From: JBEDUK01 sp040414485
GTDB lineage: Bacteria; Actinomycetota; UBA4738
Reading direction: 5' to 3'
Length of the DNA stretch: 64,000 nt
Assembly (NCBI GenBank): GCA_040414485.1
Contig: JBEDUK010000046.1
Coordinates: 5,712-69,711, forward strand
The notes beneath the pieces are model-generated. The model saw nothing but the letters and a program-made list of their open reading frames with translations, did no database searches and had not been told where the DNA came from. Position numbers and translations under genes: made by a program. Numbering within the stretch: the stretch's first letter is position 1; every line of letters starts with the position of its first letter. This document shows positions 27,364 to 35,152 of the stretch, in pieces.

Positions 27364-27369
27364 TAGGCT
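27364..27369 (+). promoter_or_regulatory. -10-like TAGGCT, probable leaderless start of dhmA
   Basis: TAGGCT ends 6 nt before the dehalogenase ATG, the shortest such gap in the window. Confidence 0.4.
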
Positions 27370-27375
27370 CCCCGG

Positions 27376-28269
27376 ATGGACGTCACCGTGCACCGGACGC
27401 CGGACGAGCGCTTCGCGGATCTCCCGGACTATCCGTTCGAGCCGCGCTACACCGAGATCGACGACTTGAGGATGCACTTCGTCGACGAGGGCATCGGCCG
27501 ACCGATCCTGCTGCTCCACGGCGAGCCGACCTGGTCCTACCTGTACCGGACGATGATCCCGGTGCTCACCGACGGCGGGCACCGCGCCGTCGCGCCCGAC
27601 CTGTTCGGCTTCGGGCGTTCCGACAAGCCGACCGATGCGGGCTTCTACACGTACGACCGGCACGTTGCCACCGTCGCCGAATTCGTCAAGCGGCTTGACC
27701 TTTCGAACGCCACGCTCGTCGTCCACGATTGGGGCGGCCCCATCGGCCTGCGCGTGGCGGTCGAGGATGCCGAACGCTTCGCCCGATTGGTGATCCTGAA
27801 CACGGGCCTGTTCTCGCCCAGCGAACGTTGGCCCACCCCGGGATTCGCGCAGTGGCGCGACTTCGCCGAGCGCGTGGGCCTCGACCTGCCGGTCGGCCGC
27901 ATCGTCCGCTCAGGCTGCCTCCACGAACCGCCGGCGGACGTGATCGCCGCTTACGACGCGCCGTTCGATTCGCGTGAGTCGAAGGCCGGCGCGGCACGGT
28001 TCCCGCTCATGGTCCCCCTCACGGCCGACGACCCCGGCGCGGCCGAGATGCTCGCCGTGCGCGGGGTGCTCCAAGCGTGGAACAAGCCCGCGATGGTCCT
28101 GTTCAGCGATTCGGACCCGGTCTTTCCGCCTGAAGCCGCCGCGGCCATGGCGGACCTGATTCCCACCGTCCGAGAGCCCGAGATCCTGCGAGGTGCGTCG
28201 CATTTCCTGCCGGAAGAGCGCGGTGAGCACGTCGCCGAACGGATCCTGGACTTCGTCCGGCACACCTGA
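27376..28269 (+). CDS. dhmA: Haloalkane dehalogenase, subfamily I
   Basis: Hydrolyses carbon-halogen bonds to alcohol and halide. The 297-residue alpha/beta hydrolase opens with the family pattern PDYPFEPRY and HGEPTWSYLYR, has the nucleophile Asp followed by the halide-stabilising Trp in VHDWGGP, an acid in FSDSDPVFPP and the catalytic His in GASHFLPEE. It closely resembles mycobacterial DhmA-type enzymes in segment order. Homologous proteins can also be general alpha/beta hydrolases or epoxide hydrolases, but the HDWGG motif favours dehalogenase. It ends 1 bp from the facing gene, with a 5-bp dyad (28264-28268/28274-28278) over the two stops. Confidence 0.85.
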   Translation: MDVTVHRTPDERFADLPDYPFEPRYTEIDDLRMHFVDEGIGRPILLLHGEPTWSYLYRTMIPVLTDGGHRAVAPDLFGFGRSDKPTDAGFYTYDRHVATVAEFVKRLDLSNATLVVHDWGGPIGLRVAVEDAERFARLVILNTGLFSPSERWPTPGFAQWRDFAERVGLDLPVGRIVRSGCLHEPPADVIAAYDAPFDSRESKAGAARFPLMVPLTADDPGAAEMLAVRGVLQAWNKPAMVLFSDSDPVFPPEAAAAMADLIPTVREPEILRGASHFLPEERGEHVAERILDFVRHT

Positions 28270-28270
28270 G

Positions 28271-28756
28271 CTACAGGTAGCCGCCCGTCCGCGGCTCCTC
28301 CGGACCGTCGACCTCGACCGCCGCCTCGCCGTCGACGTCGGGTCCCTCCACCGGAACCACCCAGAACGGCACCTGGGCGAGCCGCTCATCGTTCGCGTGC
28401 ACCTCGAACACGTAGGTCCCGAAGTCCGGCACGGGAAAGCCGTAGAACCGGAACGCCATCACGGTGCCGGTCGTCCTGGTGGGGTCGATCGGGTGGCGTT
28501 CGAACCGCACCTCGGCCTGCTGCGCGAACGCCAGCGGGTGCCCGTCGGCGTCGACGATGCGGAACTGCACGGGCAGCGGACGATCCAGCTCTTCCGCCTC
28601 GCCGGCCAGCCGGACCACGAACGACAGCGCCCCGACGTTCAGCGGCTTCGGAAACGTGCTGGGGATGCCGTAGATCTCCGCTCCGCCGCGCGTGACGTAG
28701 AAGAGACCGCCCTGCGCGTCGGCGGCTTCCGCGACGAAGGCGTATTCGACCCGCAC
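28271..28756 (-). CDS. DUF6941-like beta-sandwich protein
   Basis: A 161-residue soluble protein with no signal peptide. It opens VRVEYAFVAEAADAQGGLFY and continues IPSTFPKPLNVGALSFVVRL and FGTYVFEVHANDERLAQVPF, a pattern remembered for the DUF6941 family (beta-sandwich of unknown function). GTG at 28756 is preferred over the GTG at 28765 because the latter overlaps a TAGAGT hexamer that is 7 nt before the chosen codon, so a leaderless start fits. C terminus acidic. Function unknown. Confidence 0.65.
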   Translation of the reverse strand: MRVEYAFVAEAADAQGGLFYVTRGGAEIYGIPSTFPKPLNVGALSFVVRLAGEAEELDRPLPVQFRIVDADGHPLAFAQQAEVRFERHPIDPTRTTGTVMAFRFYGFPVPDFGTYVFEVHANDERLAQVPFWVVPVEGPDVDGEAAVEVDGPEEPRTGGYL

Positions 28757-28763
28757 ACCGGCC

Positions 28764-28769
28764 ACTCTA
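28764..28769 (-). promoter_or_regulatory. -10-like TAGAGT, decides the DUF6941-like start
   Basis: TAGAGT on the minus strand is 7 nt before GTG 28756 and overlaps the alternative GTG at 28765, which argues for the inner start. Confidence 0.4.
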
Positions 28770-28889
28770 CGCGTCGCCTCCGTCGCCCAACGCGACGGGC
28801 TCCTGGTCCCGGACACGGCGGGACGTTCGCCGCACCGGCGCTCCGGAGACCGTCGGTACGGTGGGTCCATCACGAAAGGCGCTGTTCTC

Positions 28890-30503
28890 ATGGCCCGTGC
28901 ATGGTCGATCGTCGCGTCCATTGCGGTGCTCGTTGCGCTGCAGAGTCCGGCCGTACAGGCGGCGCCGACCGCGAAAACGAGGGCATGCGGACCGGCGTGG
29001 AGCACGGTCGCCACGGTCGACGTGGGGGGCGGCGACAACCAATTTCTTGCGTTGGGCGCCATGGGACCGGACGACGTCTGGGCAGGCGGCGTGTGGAACG
29101 GCGACGACTACGGGCCGCTCCTGGAGCACTGGAACGGAAGCGCGTGGACCGCATCGACCGCCGCGGGCGCGAACGGGTTCATCACGGGCATCGCCGCGGT
29201 CGGGCCGAACGACGTCTGGGCCGTCGGCGACTCGACCGTCCCGATGCAGCACTGGGACGGCGTCGCGTGGTCGCCGGTCGCGATCCCCCTGCCCGCCGGA
29301 GGGCGATCGGCCGCCCTCTCGGCGATCTCGGCACTGTCGCCCGCCGACGTGTGGGCGGTCGGCAGGTACGTCAAGGGGAGCACCCACACGCTGATCGAGC
29401 ACTGGAACGGCTCGGCCTGGACGCGGGTCCCGAGCCCGGATGATCCGTCCGGCGGTTCGACGTATCTCAGGGCGGTGGCCGGGCGGGCGCCGAACGACGT
29501 CTGGGCGGTCGGATACGCCTTCGGACCCTCGGGCGAGCAGCCGATCATCGAGCATTGGAACGGAGGCGCCTGGTCGGTCGTCCCCAGTCCGGCGTTTCCG
29601 TCGGGCGAAAACGACCTCTTCGGCGTGGCCGCACCGGCACAGGATGACGCGTGGGCGGTCGGCATGATCGGGCCGCCGGGATCGTGGACCGGGGTGATCG
29701 AGCGCTGGAACGGCTCCACGTGGTCGGTCTGGGAGAAGCTCGCCGTGGCGCCGAGCGGGTTGTTCGGCGTCCACGCCGTCTCCCCGGACGACGTGTGGGT
29801 CGTCGGCCACGGATCCGACCGCCCGCTCGTGGTGCACTGGGACGGCGCCGCTTGGAACGCTGCCGTCACGCCGCAGGTGCAGCCGGGTGGCCAGGGGCTG
29901 GACGCGGTTGACGGGCTGTCGAACGGCGACCTGTGGGCCGTCGGCGATGGGTCGGTCAACGGCACGTGGCGAACGCTCGCCGAACGCGTCTGCCCCGTCA
30001 AGGTCACCGGCGGGGGCTTCGCTCCGCGAACCGCCCCGGTACCGCTGGGGCTCACCGGCACCTGGGAGATCCCATCGGGCGAAGCCGGATCGCATTCGAT
30101 CAGCGACGCCGGAGCGATGAAGCTGTTCGATTCGGGAACCCGCCCGCCCGGCGGCTCCTTCGCGTTCGACTTCACGGCGGCGGGCACGTACAGGGTCGTG
30201 GACGCCTCGACCGGCCAGCACGGCGCCGTCGAAGTCGCGCCGTCGGCGCCGAAGCGGGCGAACGCCGGCGAAGCGTTCACCGTGACATGGGCGACGGCGC
30301 CGGCCCGCCAGGGCTTCGTCTTCGATGTACAGATGAAGCCCCCGGGCTCGAAGCAATGGACCGTCTGGACGAAGGGGACGACCGACATGAGCCGCGCGTT
30401 CCAGTCCGCAGACGCCGGGAGCTACGCGTTCCGCGCTCGGCTTCGCGCCGCGGGCATCGGGGCGAACGGATACTCACCGCCCGCGAAGGTCCTTGTCGGC
30501 TGA
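28890..30503 (+). CDS. Secreted beta-propeller protein with cupredoxin-like C-terminal domain
   Basis: A 537-residue exported protein. Residues 1-24 are a signal peptide. Residues about 35-365 contain about seven tandem blades built on WNGSAW and PNDVWAVG motifs. After KVTGGGFAP comes a domain (about 375-445) with GTWEIPSGEAGSHSISDAG and SFAFDFTAAGTYRVVDASTGQHGAVEV, the layout of a plastocyanin-like cupredoxin, where GSHSIS and the Cys/His/Met-containing end loop would hold copper; the usual Cys ligand is not seen, so metal binding is doubtful. The last about 90 residues look like a fibronectin-type sandwich. ATG at 28890. Function unknown; probably surface or extracellular. Confidence 0.75.
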   Translation: MARAWSIVASIAVLVALQSPAVQAAPTAKTRACGPAWSTVATVDVGGGDNQFLALGAMGPDDVWAGGVWNGDDYGPLLEHWNGSAWTASTAAGANGFITGIAAVGPNDVWAVGDSTVPMQHWDGVAWSPVAIPLPAGGRSAALSAISALSPADVWAVGRYVKGSTHTLIEHWNGSAWTRVPSPDDPSGGSTYLRAVAGRAPNDVWAVGYAFGPSGEQPIIEHWNGGAWSVVPSPAFPSGENDLFGVAAPAQDDAWAVGMIGPPGSWTGVIERWNGSTWSVWEKLAVAPSGLFGVHAVSPDDVWVVGHGSDRPLVVHWDGAAWNAAVTPQVQPGGQGLDAVDGLSNGDLWAVGDGSVNGTWRTLAERVCPVKVTGGGFAPRTAPVPLGLTGTWEIPSGEAGSHSISDAGAMKLFDSGTRPPGGSFAFDFTAAGTYRVVDASTGQHGAVEVAPSAPKRANAGEAFTVTWATAPARQGFVFDVQMKPPGSKQWTVWTKGTTDMSRAFQSADAGSYAFRARLRAAGIGANGYSPPAKVLVG

Positions 30504-30511
30504 CTCAGCCG
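30497..30511. terminator. Perfect 15-bp palindrome over two facing stop codons
   Basis: CGGCTGA-C-TCAGCCG contains the TGA of the propeller gene and the TGA of moaA, which are 1 bp apart. As RNA it can form a 5-bp stem with a 5-nt loop on either strand. Confidence 0.35.
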
Positions 30512-31611
30512 CCGATCATTGACATCGACCACGCCGGGCGTTCGAAGTCCGCGTGGTTGATCTTGTGCCCCTGCCACTTGCCCCAGACGGCCGTCCGGAT
30601 CAGGGATTCGATCTCGGCGTCCGTGGCGCCGTCGCGCAGCGGCGTCCGCAGATCCGTCTCGCCGAGTGCGAACAGGCACACCCGAAGGTGCCCGTCCGCG
30701 GTCAGTCGCAGGCGGTTGCACGTGTCGCAGAACGGTTCGGTGACCGAGCCGATCACGCCGACGCCGCCCGCCGCGCCGTCGGCGAACCGGTACGACGTGG
30801 CCGGCTCGCTCCCGTGGCGGACGGCCACCAGCGGGAAGGCCGCGTCGATGCGCCGGAGGATCTCTCCCGACGGCATGACCTTGGCCCGCTCCCACGACTG
30901 TTCGGCATCGAGGGGCATGTATTCGATGAACCGAACCTCGAAGCCGGTCTCGCGCGAGTAGCGGGCGAAGTCGACCACCTCGTCGTCGTTCGTTCCGGCG
31001 ATCACGACGCAGTTGAGCTTCAAGGGCGTGAGGCCGGACTCGTTCGCCGCGGCGATGCCGGCGAAGACCTTGTCCAGGGCGTCGCGCCGGGTCATCTCCT
31101 GGAAACGGTGCCGAAGGAGCGAGTCGCACGAGACGGTCGCGCGATCCAGGCCGGCCTCCTTCAGCGGCGCAGCCATCCGGTCGAGCAGGTACCCGTTCGT
31201 GGTCATCGAGATCTCGAGCCCCTCGCCGCCCGCCTCGCGGAGCATCCGGACGAGCCCGACGAAGTCGTGCCGGACCGTCGGTTCGCCGCCGGTGAGCTTG
31301 ATGCCGTTCACGCCGAGGCCGGTGAAGATCCGCAGCAGCGTGGCGATCTCCTCGAACGTGAGGATCTCGGGCTTGGGCAGCCACGGAAGCCCCTCCGCCG
31401 GCATGCAGTAGGTGCACCGGAAGTTGCAGCGGTCGGTGACGGAGATGCGGAGGTCGTTCGCGATCCGGCCGAACGTGTCGGTGAGGGGGCCGGTCGCCGG
31501 CGCGGGACCGTCGGTCAGCGGCTCGCCGTGAAGGACGCCGCCGGAAGCGCTGGACGGCGCGGTCGCGGGCGTCGGCGCGATCGGTTCGAGCGGGATGTCT
31601 CGAAGGCTCAC
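30505..31611 (-). CDS. moaA: GTP 3',8-cyclase MoaA (molybdenum cofactor)
   Basis: Radical-SAM enzyme for the first step of molybdenum cofactor synthesis, converting GTP to 3',8-cyclo-H2GTP. The 368-residue protein has the radical-SAM cluster motif CNFRCTYCMP, the GGEPTVR segment, the C-terminal cluster motif CDTCNRLRLTADGHLRVCL and the C-terminal Gly-Gly. An N-terminal extension of about 45 residues is proline/alanine-rich. The Mog-XdhC gene, also for this cofactor, is 3.5 kb away. No molybdenum-cofactor riboswitch was recognised in the 135 bp upstream. Confidence 0.93.
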   Translation of the reverse strand: MSLRDIPLEPIAPTPATAPSSASGGVLHGEPLTDGPAPATGPLTDTFGRIANDLRISVTDRCNFRCTYCMPAEGLPWLPKPEILTFEEIATLLRIFTGLGVNGIKLTGGEPTVRHDFVGLVRMLREAGGEGLEISMTTNGYLLDRMAAPLKEAGLDRATVSCDSLLRHRFQEMTRRDALDKVFAGIAAANESGLTPLKLNCVVIAGTNDDEVVDFARYSRETGFEVRFIEYMPLDAEQSWERAKVMPSGEILRRIDAAFPLVAVRHGSEPATSYRFADGAAGGVGVIGSVTEPFCDTCNRLRLTADGHLRVCLFALGETDLRTPLRDGATDAEIESLIRTAVWGKWQGHKINHADFERPAWSMSMIGG

Positions 31612-31746
31612 GGCTTCTCCGGATTCGGCCTGCAGGTCACAGGATCTCCTGAACAGAATAGGCCGACGAATCCATCCCGGACCCCGTCAGCGTCCCGGCG
31701 TGGATGGGCGTACACTCCGGCGCCGTCACGAGGAAGGGAGCGGCGC

Positions 31747-34700
31747 ATGGACAGTCGCAGCTTCGATGGCGTCATCGTCACACCCAGCGGTACCCCACTC
31801 GGCGGATGGGTGCACCTCGACGTCGACGAATCGGGTGGCTATCACGTCAAGTTCCACATGCACAGCAGCAGCGTGCTCGGCGACTTCGACTTCCAGATCC
31901 GCGCGTATCTGCAGGCGCCCGACTGCCCGGTGATCTTCTTCTATCACGAGGGTCACGTCTCGGGCGTCGACGACTCGGACTACGAGGAGTCGGGGTCCAA
32001 CCCGCTCATCGCCATGTACTGGTCGAAGTTCGTGGCCGCGCCGTCCTTCTCGGTGGCCAAGGACTACGAATGGGGCGGCGTGGTCGGCGCCGTGGAGGGT
32101 CTGGTCAAGGACCTGCTCGACATCACCGGCGCGGTGGCCGGCGGCGTGCTCGGCACCGTCATCGGGGTGACCCGCGAGGCCATCGGCTGGCTCGGTGCGA
32201 CGCTCGGCCCGGGCGGAACGATCGGCGTGATCGCCGGTGTGGTCGTCTTCACCGTCGCCGTGGCGGCCGGCGCGCCCATCGGCGCGGCATTCATCCTGGG
32301 CGTCGTGACCGGCGTGGTGGCGGGCGCCGTCACGAACGCGATGATCAAGTACCGGCCCATGAACGACGCGGAGATCGCGCTGGCCCGGCGCGTGTTCGGC
32401 GACACGCTCCCATACGGCGACGTCATCCTCACGAACCTGGCCGGACTGGGCGGCCGGGCGTTCACCGCCCCGGGCGTCGACGGCAAGACGTACTGCAACC
32501 TGGGCGACGGCTACGACGACACGCTGGGCTCCGGAAGGAACGCCTACCCGTTCCCCGGGCAGCTCTTGATCCACGAGTTGACGCACGCCTGGCAGATCGC
32601 GCATACGTCGTTCCTGCCCGGACTCATGTGCAGCGGGATGGTCAACCAGGCGAACTACGTCATGGGCGACAACGTCTACCAGTACGGGGCCGCGGGGCCG
32701 AACTGGACCGACTTCAACGCCGAACAGCAGGGCGCCATCGTCGATCAATGGTTCGGCGGGAACCACAACAGCCAGGGCTACCGGACCATGGATCAGCGCA
32801 GCCCGTACTACCGGTACATCTGGAACGACGTCCTCGGCCGGCGGCCGTCGCCGAGCGCGCCGGGGAACCTTCCCTCGTCGCCTGCGTTCGCGGTGGGTCG
32901 AACGCCCGAGCATCTCGACGTTTTCTGGGTCGGACCGGACTGGGGGGTCGGGTCGAACTGGTGGGATCAGAACGCGAACAACGGCGCATGGAACCAGCCC
33001 TTCGGCGTGGCGCCTCCCAACTCGGCGCAGACCGGAAGCGTGGCCGCCGTCTGGCGGATGCCAACGCATCTGGACGCATTCTGGGTCGCGCTGGACGGTT
33101 CGGTCTGGTCGAACTGGTGGGATCAGAACGCGAACAACGGCGCATGGAACCAGCCGTTCGCGATCGCTCCGCCGAGAAGCGCGCAGGCAGGCGCGATCGC
33201 CGCATGCAGCCGGACCCCCGAGCACGTGGACGTGTTCTGGATCGGCCCCGACGGGGGCGTCGGGACGACGTGGTGGGATTCCGGAGCGAACAACGGCGCA
33301 TGGAACCAGCCGTTCGGCATCGCCCCGCCGGGGAGCGCACAGCCCGGAGCGCTCGCCGCGGTGGCCCGGACCGCGAACCACGTGGACGCGTTCTGGGTGG
33401 GTCCTGACGGTGGGATCGGGACGGCGTGGTGGGACTCGGGCGCCAACAACGGCGCGTGGAACCAGCCCTTCGGCATCGCCCCGCCGGGAGCCGCGCAACC
33501 GGGCGCGATCGCGTCCTGCTGCCGGACGCCGGAGCACGTGGACGTGTTCTGGGTCGGCCCGGACGGCGGGATCGGGACGGCGTGGTGGGATTCAGGAGCG
33601 AACAACGGCGCATGGAACCAGCCGTTCGGGATCGCCCCACCCGGAGCCTCGCAGCCCGGCGCGATCGCGGCATGCAGCCGCACACCCGAGCATGTCGACG
33701 TGTTCTGGATCGGGCCCGATGGAGGGGTCGGGACGACGTGGTGGGACTCCGGAGCGAACAACGCTGCCTGGAACCAGCCCTTCGGCATCGCCCCGCCCGG
33801 AGCCTCGCAGCCCGGTGCGATCGCGGGTTGCTGCCGGACGCCGGAGCACGTGGACGTCTTCTGGATCGGGCCCGACGGCGGTGTCGGTTCGAACTGGTGG
33901 GACTCGGGCGCGAACAACGGCGCGTGGAACCAGCCGTTCGGGCTCGCTCCGCCCGGGAGCGCCCAACCGGGATGGCAGCCGCCCGGACGCGTGAGCTCGC
34001 CGCTCGCGACGGCTCGCGTGTCGAACCACCTCGACGCGTTCTGGGTCGGTCCGGACGGCGGGATCGGGTCGAACTGGTGGGACGTGCTGGCGAACCACGG
34101 GCTCTGGAATCAGCCGTTCGGCCTCGCGCCCGCCGGGAGCGCTGCGCACGGCGGCGCGGTCGCGGCCGTGGCCCGGTCCGACCACCACCTCGACGTGTTC
34201 TGGGTGGGACCGGACGGAGGCATCGGTTCGAACTGGTGGGACGCCTTCGCGAACAACGGCGCGTGGAACCAGCCGTTCGCCGTGGCGCCGCCGGGCAGCG
34301 CCCCCGCCGGCTCGGACGTCGCGGGCGTGGGCCGGATGGCGCACCACCTGGATGTCTTCTGGGTGGCACCCGACGGGTCCGTGCGTTCGAACTGGTGGGA
34401 CGCCTTCGCCAACAACGGAACGTGGAACCAGCCGTTCGAGGTCGCGCCGGCGGGGAGCGCCGCGCACCGCTCGGGCATCGCGGCCGCCGCCAGGGTCGCG
34501 CATCATCTGGACGTGTTCTGGGTGGCGCCCGACGGGTCCGTGCGGTCGAACTGGTGGGACGCGTTCGCCAACCACGGCGCCTGGAACCAGCCATTCGAGA
34601 TCGCGCCGCCGGACAGCGCCGCGCATGCGTCGGGCGTCGCGGCCGTGGGCCGCACGGCGTATCACCTGGACGCCTTCTGGGTGGCGCCCGACGGATCGGT

Positions 34701-35100
34701 TCGCTCCAACTGGTGGGACCTGTTCGCGAATCACGGCGCCTGGAACCAGCCGTTCGAGGTCGCGCCGGCCGGCAGCGCACGCCCCGGGAGCCCGCTCTCG
34801 GTGACCGCGCGGGTGGCACACCACCTGGACGTCTTCTGGATCGCTCCCGACGGGTCCGTGCGGTCGAACTGGTGGGACGCGTTCGCCAACCACGGCGCGT
34901 GGAACCAGCCGTTCGACGTCGCGCCGGCCGGCAGCGCGCGAGCCGGGTCGCCGATCGGGTCGGCGGGTCGCACCGCCTACCACCTGGACGCGTTCTGGGT
35001 CGGCCCCGACGGGTCGGTCCGGTCGAACTGGTGGGACCTTTTCGCCAACAACGGCGTCTGGAACCAGCCGTTCGACGTCGCGCCCGCCGGCGCCGCCTGA
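31747..35100 (+). CDS. Large HELTH-motif protein with 14 lectin-like propeller repeats
   Basis: An 1117-residue protein without a signal peptide. Residues 1-120 are beta-rich. Residues about 120-210 are Gly/Ala-rich and hydrophobic (TREAIGWLGATLGPGG, GVVTGVVAGAVTNAMIKY), possibly membrane-inserting. Next is a zincin-like region with LIHELTHAWQ (HELTH at 276-280) and NAEQQGAIVDQW, as in metalloprotease-like domains often found beside secretion or contractile-injection systems. Residues 383-1117 are 14 repeats of about 52 residues with core DVFWVGPDG, SNWWD and NNGAWNQPF, similar to PLL or fucose-lectin blades; 14 equals two seven-bladed propellers. ATG preceded by GGAAGGGAG. Role unknown: adhesin, lectin or effector. 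Confidence 0.8.
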   Translation: MDSRSFDGVIVTPSGTPLGGWVHLDVDESGGYHVKFHMHSSSVLGDFDFQIRAYLQAPDCPVIFFYHEGHVSGVDDSDYEESGSNPLIAMYWSKFVAAPSFSVAKDYEWGGVVGAVEGLVKDLLDITGAVAGGVLGTVIGVTREAIGWLGATLGPGGTIGVIAGVVVFTVAVAAGAPIGAAFILGVVTGVVAGAVTNAMIKYRPMNDAEIALARRVFGDTLPYGDVILTNLAGLGGRAFTAPGVDGKTYCNLGDGYDDTLGSGRNAYPFPGQLLIHELTHAWQIAHTSFLPGLMCSGMVNQANYVMGDNVYQYGAAGPNWTDFNAEQQGAIVDQWFGGNHNSQGYRTMDQRSPYYRYIWNDVLGRRPSPSAPGNLPSSPAFAVGRTPEHLDVFWVGPDWGVGSNWWDQNANNGAWNQPFGVAPPNSAQTGSVAAVWRMPTHLDAFWVALDGSVWSNWWDQNANNGAWNQPFAIAPPRSAQAGAIAACSRTPEHVDVFWIGPDGGVGTTWWDSGANNGAWNQPFGIAPPGSAQPGALAAVARTANHVDAFWVGPDGGIGTAWWDSGANNGAWNQPFGIAPPGAAQPGAIASCCRTPEHVDVFWVGPDGGIGTAWWDSGANNGAWNQPFGIAPPGASQPGAIAACSRTPEHVDVFWIGPDGGVGTTWWDSGANNAAWNQPFGIAPPGASQPGAIAGCCRTPEHVDVFWIGPDGGVGSNWWDSGANNGAWNQPFGLAPPGSAQPGWQPPGRVSSPLATARVSNHLDAFWVGPDGGIGSNWWDVLANHGLWNQPFGLAPAGSAAHGGAVAAVARSDHHLDVFWVGPDGGIGSNWWDAFANNGAWNQPFAVAPPGSAPAGSDVAGVGRMAHHLDVFWVAPDGSVRSNWWDAFANNGTWNQPFEVAPAGSAAHRSGIAAAARVAHHLDVFWVAPDGSVRSNWWDAFANHGAWNQPFEIAPPDSAAHASGVAAVGRTAYHLDAFWVAPDGSVRSNWWDLFANHGAWNQPFEVAPAGSARPGSPLSVTARVAHHLDVFWIAPDGSVRSNWWDAFANHGAWNQPFDVAPAGSARAGSPIGSAGRTAYHLDAFWVGPDGSVRSNWWDLFANNGVWNQPFDVAPAGAA
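32893..35097 (+). repeat. 14 tandem coding repeats of about 156 bp
   Basis: Each unit encodes H-[LV]-D-[VA]-FW, GPDG, WWD and an NNGAWNQPF block. Units 3-7 (with GTTWWDSGANNGAWNQP-type cores) are nearly identical in DNA, indicating recent expansion or gene conversion, while units 8-14 (with VRSNWWDAFAN-type cores) form a second subgroup. Confidence 0.9.
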
Positions 35101-35136
35101 AAGCCCCGTCGCACCGTCGCGGCCTGAAGGAGGCAC

Positions 35137-35142
35137 TAGCAT
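35137..35142 (+). promoter_or_regulatory. -10-like TAGCAT, probable leaderless start of mog-xdhC
   Basis: TAGCAT ends 10 nt before the ATG of the Mog-XdhC fusion gene. A GAAGGAGG at 35126-35133 lies too far upstream to act as a ribosome site. Confidence 0.35.
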
Positions 35143-35152
35143 CGGTCACGCC

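Noticed and set aside
31612..31746. Possible molybdenum-cofactor riboswitch upstream of moaA.
   Set aside because: No matching set of conserved helices could be recognised in the 135 bp on the minus strand.
32893..35097. Regular repeats of about 156 bp that might suggest a CRISPR or satellite array.
   Set aside because: The repeats are in frame, encode conserved FW, WWD and WNQPF motifs and have no spacer structure.
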